In this document: positions 21,314-32,879 of the stretch, piece by piece
How the letters are laid out: every line of letters starts with the position of its first letter
Numbering within the stretch: position 1 is the stretch's first letter
NCBI GenBank assembly: GCA_011032825.1
Contig: JAADJZ010000022.1
Location: forward strand, 186,001-250,000
Direction: 5' to 3'
From: Massariosphaeria phaeospora
Taxonomy: Eukaryota > Ascomycota > Dothideomycetes > Pleosporales
Length of the DNA stretch: 64,000 nucleotides
The notes under the pieces: model-generated
What the model was told of the DNA's origin: nothing
Seen by the model: only the letters and a program-made list of their open reading frames with translations
Database searches by the model: none
Program-made: the position numbers and the translations under genes

Positions 21314-22140
21314 ATAAGCGATTTCAGTACGGTCGGGGGCGGACAGGAGGGCTCAGCGCAAGGCAGGTGGCAGTTAGTGTGGCACTGGTTTCACTGGCTG
21401 CTGATACAATTGCTCACGGTGGCCCTGCTGCGTGAGCGTGTTCGTGTTGGTCGTCGTAAGGCAGCGCGCTACTGCGGCCCCCGAGGCGGACGTCTCCAGG
21501 GGTCTCCATGGGCGAATCGGCGCGCGGCAGGCGGGGCGGAGTGGATCGTCGTGCGTCGTCCGGCTGCCCGTCTGCCGCGTTACGCCAGGTATATCTGCTG
21601 AAGTGTCTTCCGTTATCACATCAAGGAGAGCGTGGTGTTTTCGGACTGATCACTATGTTTTCCTTGTGACCTTCTATCAAGCGTGACTGATAATCTGCTA
21701 CGGGCTACCACCCACCCTCACCCCACGCCAAGGGGCAGATGACCACACAACCTCAACATGACCATGGCAGCCTGGCTGGATAAAGATTCGGACGCGGTCA
21801 TACAGTGCAGCATTCCATCTGCCGGTGCCGGGTTGCTAATGTAGTGCCGTACTCTTTTAGGCCTGGCGACTATCGCAAACTAATGATTCAGTCCATGGTG
21901 TTGAGCAAAGCAGAAAGCTGCACTGTAAAAACCACGCGATGCCATGGCATCCACGATACATTAGGAGATACCTATAATCATAACCGCGCAGCATCGGCCC
22001 GTATCTTCGCTGCCGTCATAAACATGAAAAGAATCATACGTCAAAGACGAATAGAACACCAGTAGGTTCCAAGACCGAGAGACCCGGACGCGCCAAAGAC
22101 ATCAAAACCCGGTACACGCCCTGACATGAACACGAACAGC
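21314..22140. other. Intergenic region, no supported gene
   Basis: Promoter of the transporter gene and 3' flank of the Mbp1-like gene, both on the minus strand. The ORFs seen on the plus strand are antisense frames of GC-rich sequence. Confidence 0.5.
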
Positions 22141-24383
22141 TCATAAGGGGCTCCCCTCCAAGCCCTCAGCCCGCTCCTGCGTCTCTGCTTCTTCAAGCTC
22201 TTTGAGAATCTCCGGGAGCATCGACTCAACATCCTCTTCTTTCTCGCCCAGCGCTTTGGCGATGAGATGTTTGTACACGCCTTGCCGCTCGCCCATGCCG
22301 GCAACTGAGAGATTCCCAACAACAGATTGGACCAAGTCCCGTCGCTCTAACTGCGCGCGATGTAGAAGTAATGCTAACCTCATCTTCTCGTTCAGGTCAA
22401 CCGCCGAATTGGTTGTGTTCTGGGGAGTACCTATGCATAACCGCCGGAGTTCCGCCTTTTGCTCGATTTCTAGCAGTGATTCGGCTTCCTCGACCAGCAT
22501 TTGTAGCTCTTCCTCTTGCGCCCGGTCTGCGTCTTCGTCTCCGAGATCTATGCGTAAGTCGTGATTTAAGCCTGCTAGTTCTGTCACTTGCTTTCGTATG
22601 GCTTCAAGCTCGGCTTGGCGTTTCTTCACGACCCGTTCTGCGTCTATTGACTCGGCTTCCTTCTCCTGCAGTTCAGACTCGTAAGCTGCGGCTAATTCTT
22701 CACATTTCTCCATTAATGTAGGTGCCACTTTCGTCATCAAGTGAGACGCTGTCTGTGATCGGTACTGTGCTGTTGGCTCGCGAACTGCTAGACTGGGAAA
22801 CGGCAGGGCCATCAACGGAGTCGACCCGAGGCCGTCCATATGGGGCCCATGGCCGTTCAACCTCTGATCTGGGGGTGGTGCGAACGGTGATGAGGAGGCT
22901 TGCCGGGGCCGCCCATGCATTCGACGTCGCTGGTTCAATTCTCGTATCAAGTCATCTGCCGTTTCGCCTTTCTTGTTGTGAATATCCACTGTGACGTTGC
23001 GCCCGAGCAAGCTCCTGACGCACTTCCGAGCTCCATTGCGCGCAGCGATCATGATTGCAGTGTCCCCATTTTGATCCTGTTGGTTCAGTATCCGCGTGAC
23101 TTCATCTGGAATCCAGGTCTCTGAGAGCTTATTTATGATACAGTCAAGATAGTATCGGGCGCATACAAACTTATTGGTGCTACTTGTCGTCGCTGCGATG
23201 TGGTGAAATACAGTGCTGCCAAACCAGTCGGTCCGGTGAACCGTCTGCTGCAGGATTTTGACCATGCTCGGCATGGTATTCTTGTCGTAGTTGTTCGTGA
23301 ACATGACGGCACGCATCAACGGTGTCTCCAGGTTATTCGATAGACCGTCTACGCGCGCGCCACGCTGTACTAGCTCTTTGACCACCGCAACATCGCCCAT
23401 AGCAGCCGCCCAATGCACAGCCGAGTGGCCCTTCTCGTCGATCGGCCTATCCAGGTTGACGGTCGGGGGTGGTTCCGGCGCCGCGGCGAATCTGTCTTCG
23501 GAATCCAGGATCATGAAGTAGTCAAGAAGCGCGTCAGCCCATATTTGATGTTGCTGGTCTTGGACAGACATCTGGTCCGCCCCACGTTTGCGCTTGCGAC
23601 TGCCTACCGAGTATTGTGAGGCGTTCATCAAGTCATGGTCGCCGAGCATAGATTCCGAGACAACCGTGTCATTGTCGGGCGTCTCCTCGCGGTAGTGTTG
23701 CGAATGCTGTTGTATCGGCGGGTCATCGAACTGTTCCTCGCTAATCTGCGACTGCGAAGTGTTGGCCACATACGCTGCTAGACTCTGTTAGCTGAGGGGG
23801 AGATGCGTGAGAGCAGTCTCCTACACTGGATCGGCTCGGGCGGATACGCATTCTTGTTGCCGTTTCTGGCCGCGGCCGCGCTTTGTCGCGGGGCTTTGGG
23901 GCGATTACTGGCGGCAGTCGAGTGCTTCGGCGCAGGCGGTGGGCTTCTGTCGCCGGGTATGTAGTCGAAGATGGGTCGCATCTTCTCCAGCACCTTGTTG
24001 CGCTCGGCCAGCATGCGTCCTTCGGGCAGCGGAATCCATGTGCCCTGGTATTTCCCGTAGCCGCCCTGCACCTTCTCATGCACGCCCTTCTGTACTTCGC
24101 GCTCGAGGATGCGGGTCCTGGCAGGCTTGTCGTGGTCGGCCACCTTCAGGATGTGGGTTGCGTTGATCCAGTCGTCGGCGCGCCGGCGCATAACATGGTT
24201 GCCGTTTACATTCAGCTCGTAGACCGGTACCTAGATCCAGAAAAGTCAGTAACGGGTTGTGCGTTCCGGTCGTAGCTAAGTGCGCACACGCAAGCGATGA
24301 GTAAAAGAGAAGGCGCGAGTGCTTACGTTGCTGTACGTAGCGGAGTAGATTTTGCCATCGGGCGCTGGCGGGATTTTAGGCAT
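22141..24383 (-). CDS. MBP1: APSES transcription factor, Mbp1 type (G1/S regulator)
   Basis: Predicted DNA-binding subunit of the MBF complex that drives G1/S genes. Exons 24383-24327, 24230-23825 and 23774-22141 give 698 residues. The first intron splits the APSES domain exactly after IYSATYSN; the next exon continues [21 protein letters not shown]. Further APSES residues: [15 protein letters not shown], the recognition segment [25 protein letters not shown] and the [12 protein letters not shown] end. A basic motif (SRKRKRG) is followed by ankyrin repeats (about 260-300: [16 protein letters not shown]; about 385-430: [17 protein letters not shown]), then a coiled coil and a C-terminal acidic helix expected to bind the Swi6-type partner. 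Divergent from the NDUFB7 gene with 241 bp between the two starts. Confidence 0.95.
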
Positions 24384-24624
24384 AACTCCGCACAGAGTGG
24401 CCGTGGTGCGCGATGATGTCTAGGTCTGAACAAGCAGAGTGGAGATGGGGGTGGTGACCTCGCGATGGGACGACGCGCCTCGCGCGTTCCACTGTGGCCG
24501 CCGGGCGCCAAGGCCGGCCAGCTCGAGCTCCACGCCGACCGCATGTCTGGCCGCGAACGACATTCACCCCTCTTCCGCCAGCGGCACCGCACTCAATTGA
24601 AGAGCCATCCACCCCGCCCCCGCC
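24384..24624. promoter_or_regulatory. Shared divergent promoter of MBP1-like and NDUFB7 genes
   Basis: Only 241 bp lie between the two divergent start codons, so both promoters and leaders must fit here. I saw no clear MCB element (ACGCGT) within it. Confidence 0.6.
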
Positions 24625-25050
24625 ATGACCGTCACAGAGACGATAAAGGATGCCGTTGGGCTCTCCGGTAGCTCCAGCGGTGGACCGCAGAGTCAGTGTG
24701 CCACGCTCCCCGTCCCAATTGGCCCTCCGTCCCAGCGAACCCAAATTACTAACTACCGGATGCAGAGGCCACCCGTGAGGAGATGAGCGCCGCCCGACTT
24801 CCGCTGGCCTACCGAGATTCCTGCGCACATCTGCTCATTCCGCTGAACCGGTGTCGGGTCGACGAGTTCTATCTCCCGTGGAAGTGCGAGGTACGGGAGC
24901 TTGATCAGGAAAGGAAGGCGCCTCGGAGCTAACTGGGCCTTATAGCAAGAGCGACACACATACGAGAAGTGCCAATACGAGGAGTTCAAGGAGCGAGTGA
25001 AGAAGATGGACGAGCTGAGAGCAGCAAAGGGCGGAGAGCGAAGCAATTGA
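24625..25050 (+). CDS. NDUFB7: NADH:ubiquinone oxidoreductase subunit B18 (NDUFB7)
   Basis: Accessory subunit of mitochondrial complex I on the intermembrane-space side. Three exons, 24625-24691, 24766-24890 and 24946-25050, give 98 residues. The introns carry good signals (the first has TTACTAAC, acceptor GCAG; the second GTACGG...TATAG). Seen: two CX9C motifs, C42...C52 (around AHLLIPLNR) and C63...C73 (around EQERHTYEK), which form the paired disulfides of this CHCH-type protein, plus the conserved VDEFYLPWKCE and YEKCQYEEFKERV. The N-terminus is short, with no presequence, as expected for import by the Mia40 route. The exons are too short to stand out as one open frame. Confidence 0.93.
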
Positions 25051-25619
25051 AGACGTTTGTTCACCAGACACCATGGGGCAGCGATAGAAGAGAGGCGCCA
25101 ATGTGCATATCTACATCCGAGCAAAACTAGAGTTACATACCATGTTCAGTCATCTCCAAACTTCAACCCTGGGTAACTTTCGGTGCACTGTCTATCGGCC
25201 GTCTTTTCGCCGTTATCCAGTGTCTGAATCGAAAAGGTCAACCATGCCATATGTCAAGAATTCTCCTCCGTACACCCATATGTACTACTCATTCGTGTGT
25301 TGCAGCTCACTACTCTCCTGGACGCGCTCCTGTATCTCATCTATCGCCTTCTCCGGCGCTTGAAGTGTCGCCTTCTAGCGCTGCCATTTCTCTCAGATGT
25401 TTCGGGTAGTGAAAGAGCCAGGTCAAACATGACATACTCGAAGGAAGTAAGAGCCTCGCAACGATCGGTCTATTCTATGTTTCAACGTAGTGTTCTATCA
25501 TCAACAGTAAGCATTGCCACCCTTCAAATCAGCGCACCCAAAGCTGCTGCACAGCTTCCCCTCAAGTGCAACTCACTACATCCAGAACATGGTCTTCCTC
25601 ACATTGGGATGCCACGGAT
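25051..25619. other. Convergent intergenic region
   Basis: Lies between the 3' ends of NDUFB7 (+) and the Argonaute gene (-). No gene is supported. Confidence 0.55.
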
Positions 25620-28600
25620 TCATCCACGGACTTTCCAGTCACAGCCCCGATCATCCTTGAACATGTAGAAGTCTCGCCGGATCCTCGCATACACTTCCTC
25701 CTTCTCGCGCTTCGTCACTGTCTGGCGATCTTCGCGCTCTTGGTCCATCAATTCCTTCTTCTGAATATCAGTCTGCGGATTGGTGCCGAACCGTTGCCTC
25801 TGGGCAGCCTTCAGCTCGTTTGTGACTCGCTGCTTGAATGCTTTCAAGTCCTCTCCAAGCGCGCGATCATCGCCGATGAAGTACTTGCACAGGTACATGC
25901 GACCGCGCTCGCAGAGACGGTCGGCATAGTATGTGGGCGAAGCGTAAGACACTCCTCCGGGGGCTCGCACGTATGAGTAGCAGAGACGATGCGTGAGCTG
26001 ACACAGGTCATCTAATGAGAGATTGCGAATGCCATCTTCAAGGACGAAGTAGTGGGTAGGGCGAGCGGTGCCCTTGAAGCCGCTGTGCGACTGCAGGTAG
26101 AAGTCCTGGTAGTAAGGTGAGGTGACAAGCTTGTCTACATTCGTACCTGGAAGGCAGTTCCCGTTGCCGAATTTGTCCCCTTGGTCGCCGGGAAGAGGGT
26201 AGAAGCGGGTGTGGTGGCGTTTGCCTACGACGACGGCGGTGATGTTGACTTCTTGGTGCGGTTGCGAAGTGCGAAGTGCGACTGCCCTGTACGCGGTGCG
26301 GATTGCGGCAATCTCAATCCTCTTGACCTCGTCGTATTGGCCACTGCTGACGCCGTCCCGGTAGTATATGATGTTTGTTGGCAGAGTCTCACGATGGTTC
26401 TCCTCCCACCAATCCTCGAGCCTCTCCTAGACCATCCCATCCACGTAGTCAATCATCTAAAATAGTCAGCGATGCCATTACCGGCTGTGTTTCCAGGCGC
26501 TTACCTCATGATCTGTTTTGTCAATCCTCTGAAGGCGCATCGATCCGAGACACCTAGTTCCCCACTCATCGACTGACCCAACGATCGCAGCGATTGAGGG
26601 CGTTCCGGGGAAAGCACCAGGACCTGCATGCACGACGTCTGCACCAAGGACCATCGTGTGGTCCGAAAGTCTATGACCGACCTCCTGAATAGTATGGTTG
26701 ATGCCCTCAAATTTGAGGTTGACTTTCATCATCACGTTCGTCATATATTCGGCCTTTGCAGGCCCCTGAGGCATTTTCGTAAGACATATCGAGTGTATGC
26801 CCATCACTCGATCAGCGATGTTTTTGAAATCTCTGTACTGGGCCACACTGTGTGTGCCTCGGGAGAACAAGAACGACCAGGTCAACGTTTGCCTTTTTAG
26901 CCTCTTCGAATTTGCTCATGATATCCGCATACCCAACAGGGGCCGCAATCGTCGATCTTAGCAATGAAGAATTGATGCTTTCAAATTGGCCTTGTTTGAT
27001 ATCGACACCGCATCGATGTATGTACTCGCGAAGTGCGATGTTATAGAGATCCATAGTTTTGTCGGAGATGTCAGGTGATCGAAGCATGAGGTACCGCAGC
27101 TTGGCCTTGGGTGTAGTGCGGAAGAATTTCATGTCGTCACGCATTTTCCATCGAGATTGGCCTTTTACCGGTTTGGGTTGATCGTACATGGGTTGTGGGA
27201 AAGGTAGAGTCCGAGCCGGAACGCGAAGCATCGTCGGCTGCAGGGTGATCGGAATGTCACTACGTTGATTGAAACTATGCTGGGCCGTGCTCGAAGCAGT
27301 AAACCCTAACGTGCGAAGTCCCTCCTGTTCAATGAGCGCTCGACCTTGTTCGGGAGTTTTCGCTGCTTGAGTAACCATTGAGCCGGTAAGATGTTCGGGT
27401 AGCGGTCGGGAATAGATCTGATATGGCACAATACGGAGATGTTCTTGTGCGTACCATATTTGGTTATTTGCGTTACCGACGTTCACAGCTTTTCTATCAG
27501 GATTGATGTGCTGGTTGAAGGCTAACGATAGATTAGCTTATGATATTACCAGAAGGCGTATACTCACTAGTTCGAAGATAGGTGAGAACAGACCTTGGTG
27601 TCGTTTCACACTGGAATGATCCGTCGGGGTTCTTCGCGAATTTGCCGTCCTGCCCCTTGATCTTCTTGTAGAACGTCAGACTCTTGATGGGGCTGGTACT
27701 CAACGCTTCGAACTGCTTGAGCCGTGATTTCTCGCTGTTCAGCCTTGCAGTGTCTTCCGCGTCTTGTCCAACACGGTCATACTCAATCCAAACCCTCTTT
27801 CCTTTCAGCAGTCCGTCCAGGTCTAGTACTGGGAATGTAGCTCTATCAGAGAGAAACTCGCTCACAAGAATTGGACGGAAGAAAGCACTCGTAGCCAGGT
27901 TGAAGTTCAGAATGATGTTCCCCATTCCAGGTTTGACGGTGTAATAGTAGCCGCGAATGAGCTCCAGAGACGCCGAACTTGACCTCACATTGCCATGCCA
28001 TAGATTTCCACGAGCATTCTTGACAAAGAACTTGTTAGAAGATTGTTGGTGCACTCTATTGTCGAAGCTCTTGGATATGACCATGTTCAAGCACTTGGCT
28101 ACAGAGTCGAAGTTTATGTGCTCATTCTCAGGCTTTGCTGCAGCGTAGCCTTGAAGACCAGAGAGGTTCAGCGTGCCGATAAGCTTGAATCGTAAGGCTA
28201 GATCAATGTTGCCGTCTGGAATGGTCAGTTCTTCCCAGATCACGTCTGCAGCAGGATCCCCTGTGCTCGACAACACTCGCCGCGTCGTGATACCTTTATG
28301 GAGGTTTTTCCATGACACTATGATATCGACATAGTTGGTCGCGAACTGACCCTGGTTCCGCCGGAGAAAAGACCAGTGTTCGATAGCACTCTTGAAGAGA
28401 GCTTTCGTCCTTTTTTTGTTGCTCCCAGGAAGGCCGAGGATCTGGTATTCATAGAATGTAGCATCAGAGCTTAATCCATAGTCGAAGTGATTCGTCAGAA
28501 TCGTCTTCTTTGATGTGAAGAATTCCTTCCGGATCGGATGTTGAGGATTCGTGAGCTTCGCAATCCGCGTTCTATCGTGCATCTCTTTGGGAAGGGCCCA

Positions 28601-29173
28601 GTTAGCGCCATTGTTAGTGGACTCTTCTGGATTGAAGTTGGAAGGCGGTGGGTAATGCATCTCGGCTTCTGGGTTGTTGGTATTGACGTAATTGGGAAAA
28701 GGGTGTCCTGACCGTCGTTCATGGTCTGGCTGATCTTGTGCTCGTATCGTAGGTCTTCCGCGTCCTCGTACAGTAAGTCCTCCGCGTCCTCGCTCAGTAG
28801 GGATCCCGCGACCTCTGGAACCTCCGAGACACCCGCCACGTCCCCTTCCAGACGGACAGTGCCTCGCGAAATGACCAGTATCGCCGCAATTGTAACAACC
28901 ACCCCTACCATCCGAATTGACTGGTAAGGCTGGATCTGTTGATTGGCCTCTACCGTGCGAGGTTTGACGTGGTCCAGCTTGATCGCCTCCACCGGAATCT
29001 GGATGAGAATGCTGGGTTGGATTAGCACGTTGACCACTTCCCTGATCCAATGAGGACTGTTCTGTATGATGGCCGTCTATATGCGCTAATGTGTGGAAAT
29101 GGCGTCCCCGTTGTGGATTTCCCCCACGGCCAGTACCGCCTTCATTGCGTCTATTCGAATCGTGATCGACCAT
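25620..29173 (-). pseudogene. Argonaute (QDE-2-like) with zinc knuckle; frameshifted and with an in-frame TAG
   Basis: Core RNA-interference protein; about 1150 codons from exons 29173-27568, 27521-26505 and 26456-25620. N-terminus: Gly/Arg-rich with a CCHC knuckle (C93, C96, H101, C106), then RG repeats. The N, PAZ, MID and PIWI regions follow. All catalytic positions are present: Asp in LGADVVHAG, Glu finger (last codon before the 26504 intron, in TDHE), Asp in YYRDGVSSGQY, His in QSHSGFKGT. Two lesions: an extra A (minus strand) at 26859 breaks the MID-PIWI frame after VVLVLP, and TAG at 26427-26429 stops PIWI just after DGMV. An alternative acceptor ending in that TAG would remove it. Without correction the product lacks the PIWI half. 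Either a recent pseudogene, sequence errors, or unusual expression; a split into two or three gene models is likely in automatic annotation. Confidence 0.85.
28856..28897 (-). other. CCHC zinc knuckle encoded in the Argonaute N-terminus
   Basis: Codons 93-106 encode C-X2-C-X4-H-X4-C (CYNCGDTGHFARHC), the retroviral-type zinc knuckle that binds single-stranded RNA. It is flanked by GRG/RGRG repeats on both sides within the same uninterrupted exon. Confidence 0.9.
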
Positions 29174-30187
29174 AGCTCAGAATCAGACAGATGGCGAATA
29201 TCAGTAGTAACACAACGGTAGATCAAGAGTCCAGAAGGATAGCTGCTCAGATACTAAAGCGGTGATGAAAAGGTTCGAGCGCAGGCTTCCCGCTTCTTGA
29301 CTCACAATCATCCTCTCTGATTGCCCCTGTGTATGCAAAGCCACAATGTTGTAAACTAAGACCAACGCAACTACCATGAGACAACATTAAGCATTGGTTG
29401 TGTCAATCAGAACAACATCTTCACCAAACTGTTTCTTAACTCCGGGACATTTCTTTGTCGCTGTACGAATTGACATGTTTGCTCGTGTCCCAATCGCCTA
29501 CTGAGTAAGACATCACCTGTCAACAAACAGGTGAAAGCAACAAAAAGACGACAAGCCACGTTTGAAGAGTGACACCCACCTGCTCAAGCTGGACCGGAAC
29601 ATCCGAGGCTTTTTATTCTATGATGCTGGTGAAGATGTATGCTTTTATGGTCTTGCATGTGGCAGTAGTGGCTTGAAAAGTCGGCCATTACTAGTAGGAG
29701 TGAGTGATAATTTGAGTTGAATCATCTAGAGTTTCAAGCGAGATCCCTAGACACAGTTGTTTTCTTCTGGAGGCCGAGGGAGACCTGAGAAAGATGCATG
29801 GATGTTAATGACGTTGAAGATCGAAGGAAGCGTCAATCTTCGCCGGCTAACCTCATATAGCTAGCCTGATCTTGCATACGAAGCTGAGGTCAACTTCGAG
29901 AAAACATGCGTCTCGTCTTGCCATCAGATATTGTTCATCAACCAGTCCAATGTGCATCATCCCGGGTTAATGCCTGGAATCACAGCTACCGCACGAAAAA
30001 TAAAGGGGGATGGCTGAGGGCGAGGGTGTCCGCTGGCGTGTGATTGGCTGCCATGCAAGCCGTACTTACTGTACCACGGCTGGGCACTTCGGGTCGCCCA
30101 TGGCGCCCGATGTAGTATTGTACCTCCAGTGCATTCCCGCATTCCTGTCACTATCATCTACTATCTACCGTTTTCCTAATGTAAAGA
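29174..30187. promoter_or_regulatory. Divergent spacer between Argonaute and DUF3431 genes
   Basis: About 1 kb between two divergent starts. It must hold both promoters. No other gene is supported. Confidence 0.5.
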
Positions 30188-31614
30188 ATGCCGCTCCATC
30201 GGTATCTCACAGCTAGAAACGCGCTTATCGGCCTGCTCGTCTGGCTGTTCATTGCGCTTGGAATTCACCTGAAGGCCGAGCTCTGGAATCCCGCAACTGC
30301 AAGACCCGCCGTCCTCACACCTGCCGAGCCCTTTGTCGACGACCACAAGCAACCCAATGCGCAGGAGCACGCGCTAAACACGCCCAAGCCCCAAGAGATC
30401 GGCGGTGGGAACAATAGTCTTGGGGAAGCCCATGGACGGAGAACTGCTGTCGTTGTAGCGAGCCAGGCATCGGAAAACGCAACATGGCTTGAGGACAACT
30501 TTCCGCAATGGGAGACGAACATCTACAGGGTCGACAATACTTCGGCAGAGCTGACGGTGCCCAAGAACAAGGGTCGAGAGAGCATGGTCTACTTGACGTG
30601 AGTGGCGACGCGACACCATCGAGAAGCGGACAATGGCTGATGCGTACCAACAGCTTCATTATAGACAACTACGACAAGTTGCCCGATAACATACTGTTTA
30701 TCCATCCGAACCGGTTTCAATGGCACAACGACGATCCCGACTACGATGGCCTTCCTATGCTTAGACACTTCCAGATACCTTATCTCGAGAAAGAAGGATA
30801 TGTCAATATACGATGCGCATGGACAATGGGATGTCCGTCAGAGATAAGACCATTCGAGGAAGCTGGCGAGCATAGGGAAGCGGTCCATGCAGGAGGAGAT
30901 TATAAGACCGTCTTCGAAAAACTATTCCCGGAAATCGAAACCCCAAAATACGTGGGCGTTAGTTGCTGCGCACAGTTCGCGGCAACGAAAGAAAAAGTAC
31001 GCGAGAGGAAGAAAGAGGATTATATCAGATATAGGGACTGGTTAATGAACACCCACCTAGATGACAGCATCAGTGGCCGAATATTAGAGTATTCGTGGCA
31101 CAGTAAGTTTTGGAGCCTTTCTTTGCGATGTAAATGGGCGTCCTTGCAGAGCTTGAATAGATGCGGCTCTGGGCTCTTCACACCTGTGTTTGTAACACAC
31201 ACACTTGGGTCAGCCTCGCGGCTACCAGCAATCGCGCCTAGAGCCGTCTCTAGTGTGTCTCCCTGCTGACGTCCAAGCGATTCACAATACTCAGCAATTG
31301 GTGTTTGGCTGGCTGACTGTATCTTTCGAGCGGTGTGAGCAGAGCCTGGGGACGTGGTCCTCTCTATCACAATGCTCGTGGCTTGATCACATGCTGACAT
31401 GCGCTTTCTAGTCATATTCGGAATGGAGCCAGTCCATTGCCCCATCGCCGAGGACTGCTACTGTAAAGTCTTTGGTCAGTGCGACCTCAAATGCGTAGAG
31501 AAGGGGAGCTGTACGGGGCGCTACAGTCTGCCGCCGTATAGTTCATTGCCCGTTGGATGGCCGCTAATTGGCTGGAAAGGCGAAGAACGAGAAAGGGCCG
31601 GCCCGGAAGAATGA
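30188..31614 (+). CDS. DUF3431 family type II membrane protein
   Basis: 353 residues from exons 30188-30597, 30654-31102 and 31412-31614. A short basic N-terminus precedes one membrane segment (about residues 13-29, ALIGLLVWLFIALGIHL), so the rest should be luminal or extracellular. The conserved core includes RTAVVVASQASENATWL, TFIIDNYDKLPDNILFIHPNRFQWHNDD, GYVNIRCAW and CCAQFAATKEKVRERKKEDY. The last exon has HCPIAEDCYCKVFGQCDLKC, rich in cysteines. Membrane topology and the DNYDxLPDxxLFxH block resemble Golgi glycosyltransferase-like proteins, but the activity of DUF3431 is not established. The second intron is 309 nt, long for this window; the donor GTAAGT and acceptor TTTCTAG are good and the phase matches. 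Confidence 0.88.
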
Positions 31615-32879
31615 TCAGACGACGATTGGTATAGTTGTAGTTGGATCAGCCCTTGGTAGGCCGTTCGTCGCCCATTTGAGCCATGACATACCCGCACCGC
31701 ATTACGAGGACACGTCACGGCCACCCTGCTGTACAATGCAGCTGCTGAGGGTTCTTCCATTTTCTGACCGGTAACGGAGACAGAGGTCCCAAGCCGGAAG
31801 CATATGTCCTTATCGAAACTGCTCGTTTGGGTATCACGATCTACGCTGCAGGACAGCCGCCATGCCGCGATTGGACAGTGCGCACCGTATCTGTCAAGCC
31901 ATGTTGCTGCGGTGGAAGCTGGGATCTGGGGCAGAGCTCCGTAGAGTGCGTCAAAGACGATCCGTCTAGATGGTCACTCGACCCGCATCGGCGCACAAGG
32001 CGCGTACAGCGCGATATACAGTGCGCGGAGCTGGCTGGCATGCCAACGTGATCGGTCTGCAGCCAGGCTGAGTGGTGAGGGGTTGGACGAGAACGGGCAG
32101 ACCAAGACAAATTCCACTATCCAAATAGCGCAGCCTGCCATGCTAGTTTGGGGGCTAACGATAAACTCTTCTCCTCCGACAGTAGTGGTGGGGCAAGGCT
32201 GAGCATTGGCAAAAGCAACTGCTACGGGCGGCAGATTTCGATGTTGGCAGCAGAGCCGCAGACGACTGCAAGGGTTGTGCTCCTTCCTCGTGTCGCTTAC
32301 GCCTGCCGTTCAGAGCGCAGAGCCGCTTACCTACGTGGGTGGTTTCACCACCACCGCCAACGACATTGCCGGTCACAAGGGCTTCTCTACTCGTCATGTA
32401 CCACATGGCCTGGTCGCCATCAGCCGTCCGGTAAATACACTTTCAGAGCCTCACAATTTACAAGGTCTGGTGCTTTTAGTGTCTGACTAGGCCACCGCCG
32501 AGCCTCGTCAACTGTGCCCTTGTACATTTCCGGCGTGCAAGACCGACGCCGTGTTAGGTAGGTTAATCAACGCCCTTGGAGCGCACTATCAGTCAGGTGT
32601 TTGGTCCCCCGCCCGTCGCGGAGCCTCATGTGCCTGGGCAGTTCGTTCAAAAGGCGCTCGCAGTCTCGCGAGCATGCAGCTTACTCTCAATTAACCCTTC
32701 TTGAGCCTCATGATTCGTCAGTCTCCCACGTCACCTTCCCACACAGATACCTGTCTCAGCTGGCCGGCGACCTCCGACCAGATTCTTGCCTCGTAGGGCT
32801 GAGGCTCTGCTACCCAATCTCGCCTCTTGCAAAATTCGGCAAAGCTTCGACCTTCCTTCACCACCTGTTCCCCAAACTC
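31615..32879. other. Intergenic region, no convincing gene
   Basis: Promoter flank of the F-box gene. A frame at about 32206-32490 has a hydrophobic stretch followed by GGFTTTANDIAGHKG, faintly like a secreted-protein start, but it lacks an ATG and a spliceable continuation. Confidence 0.45.
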
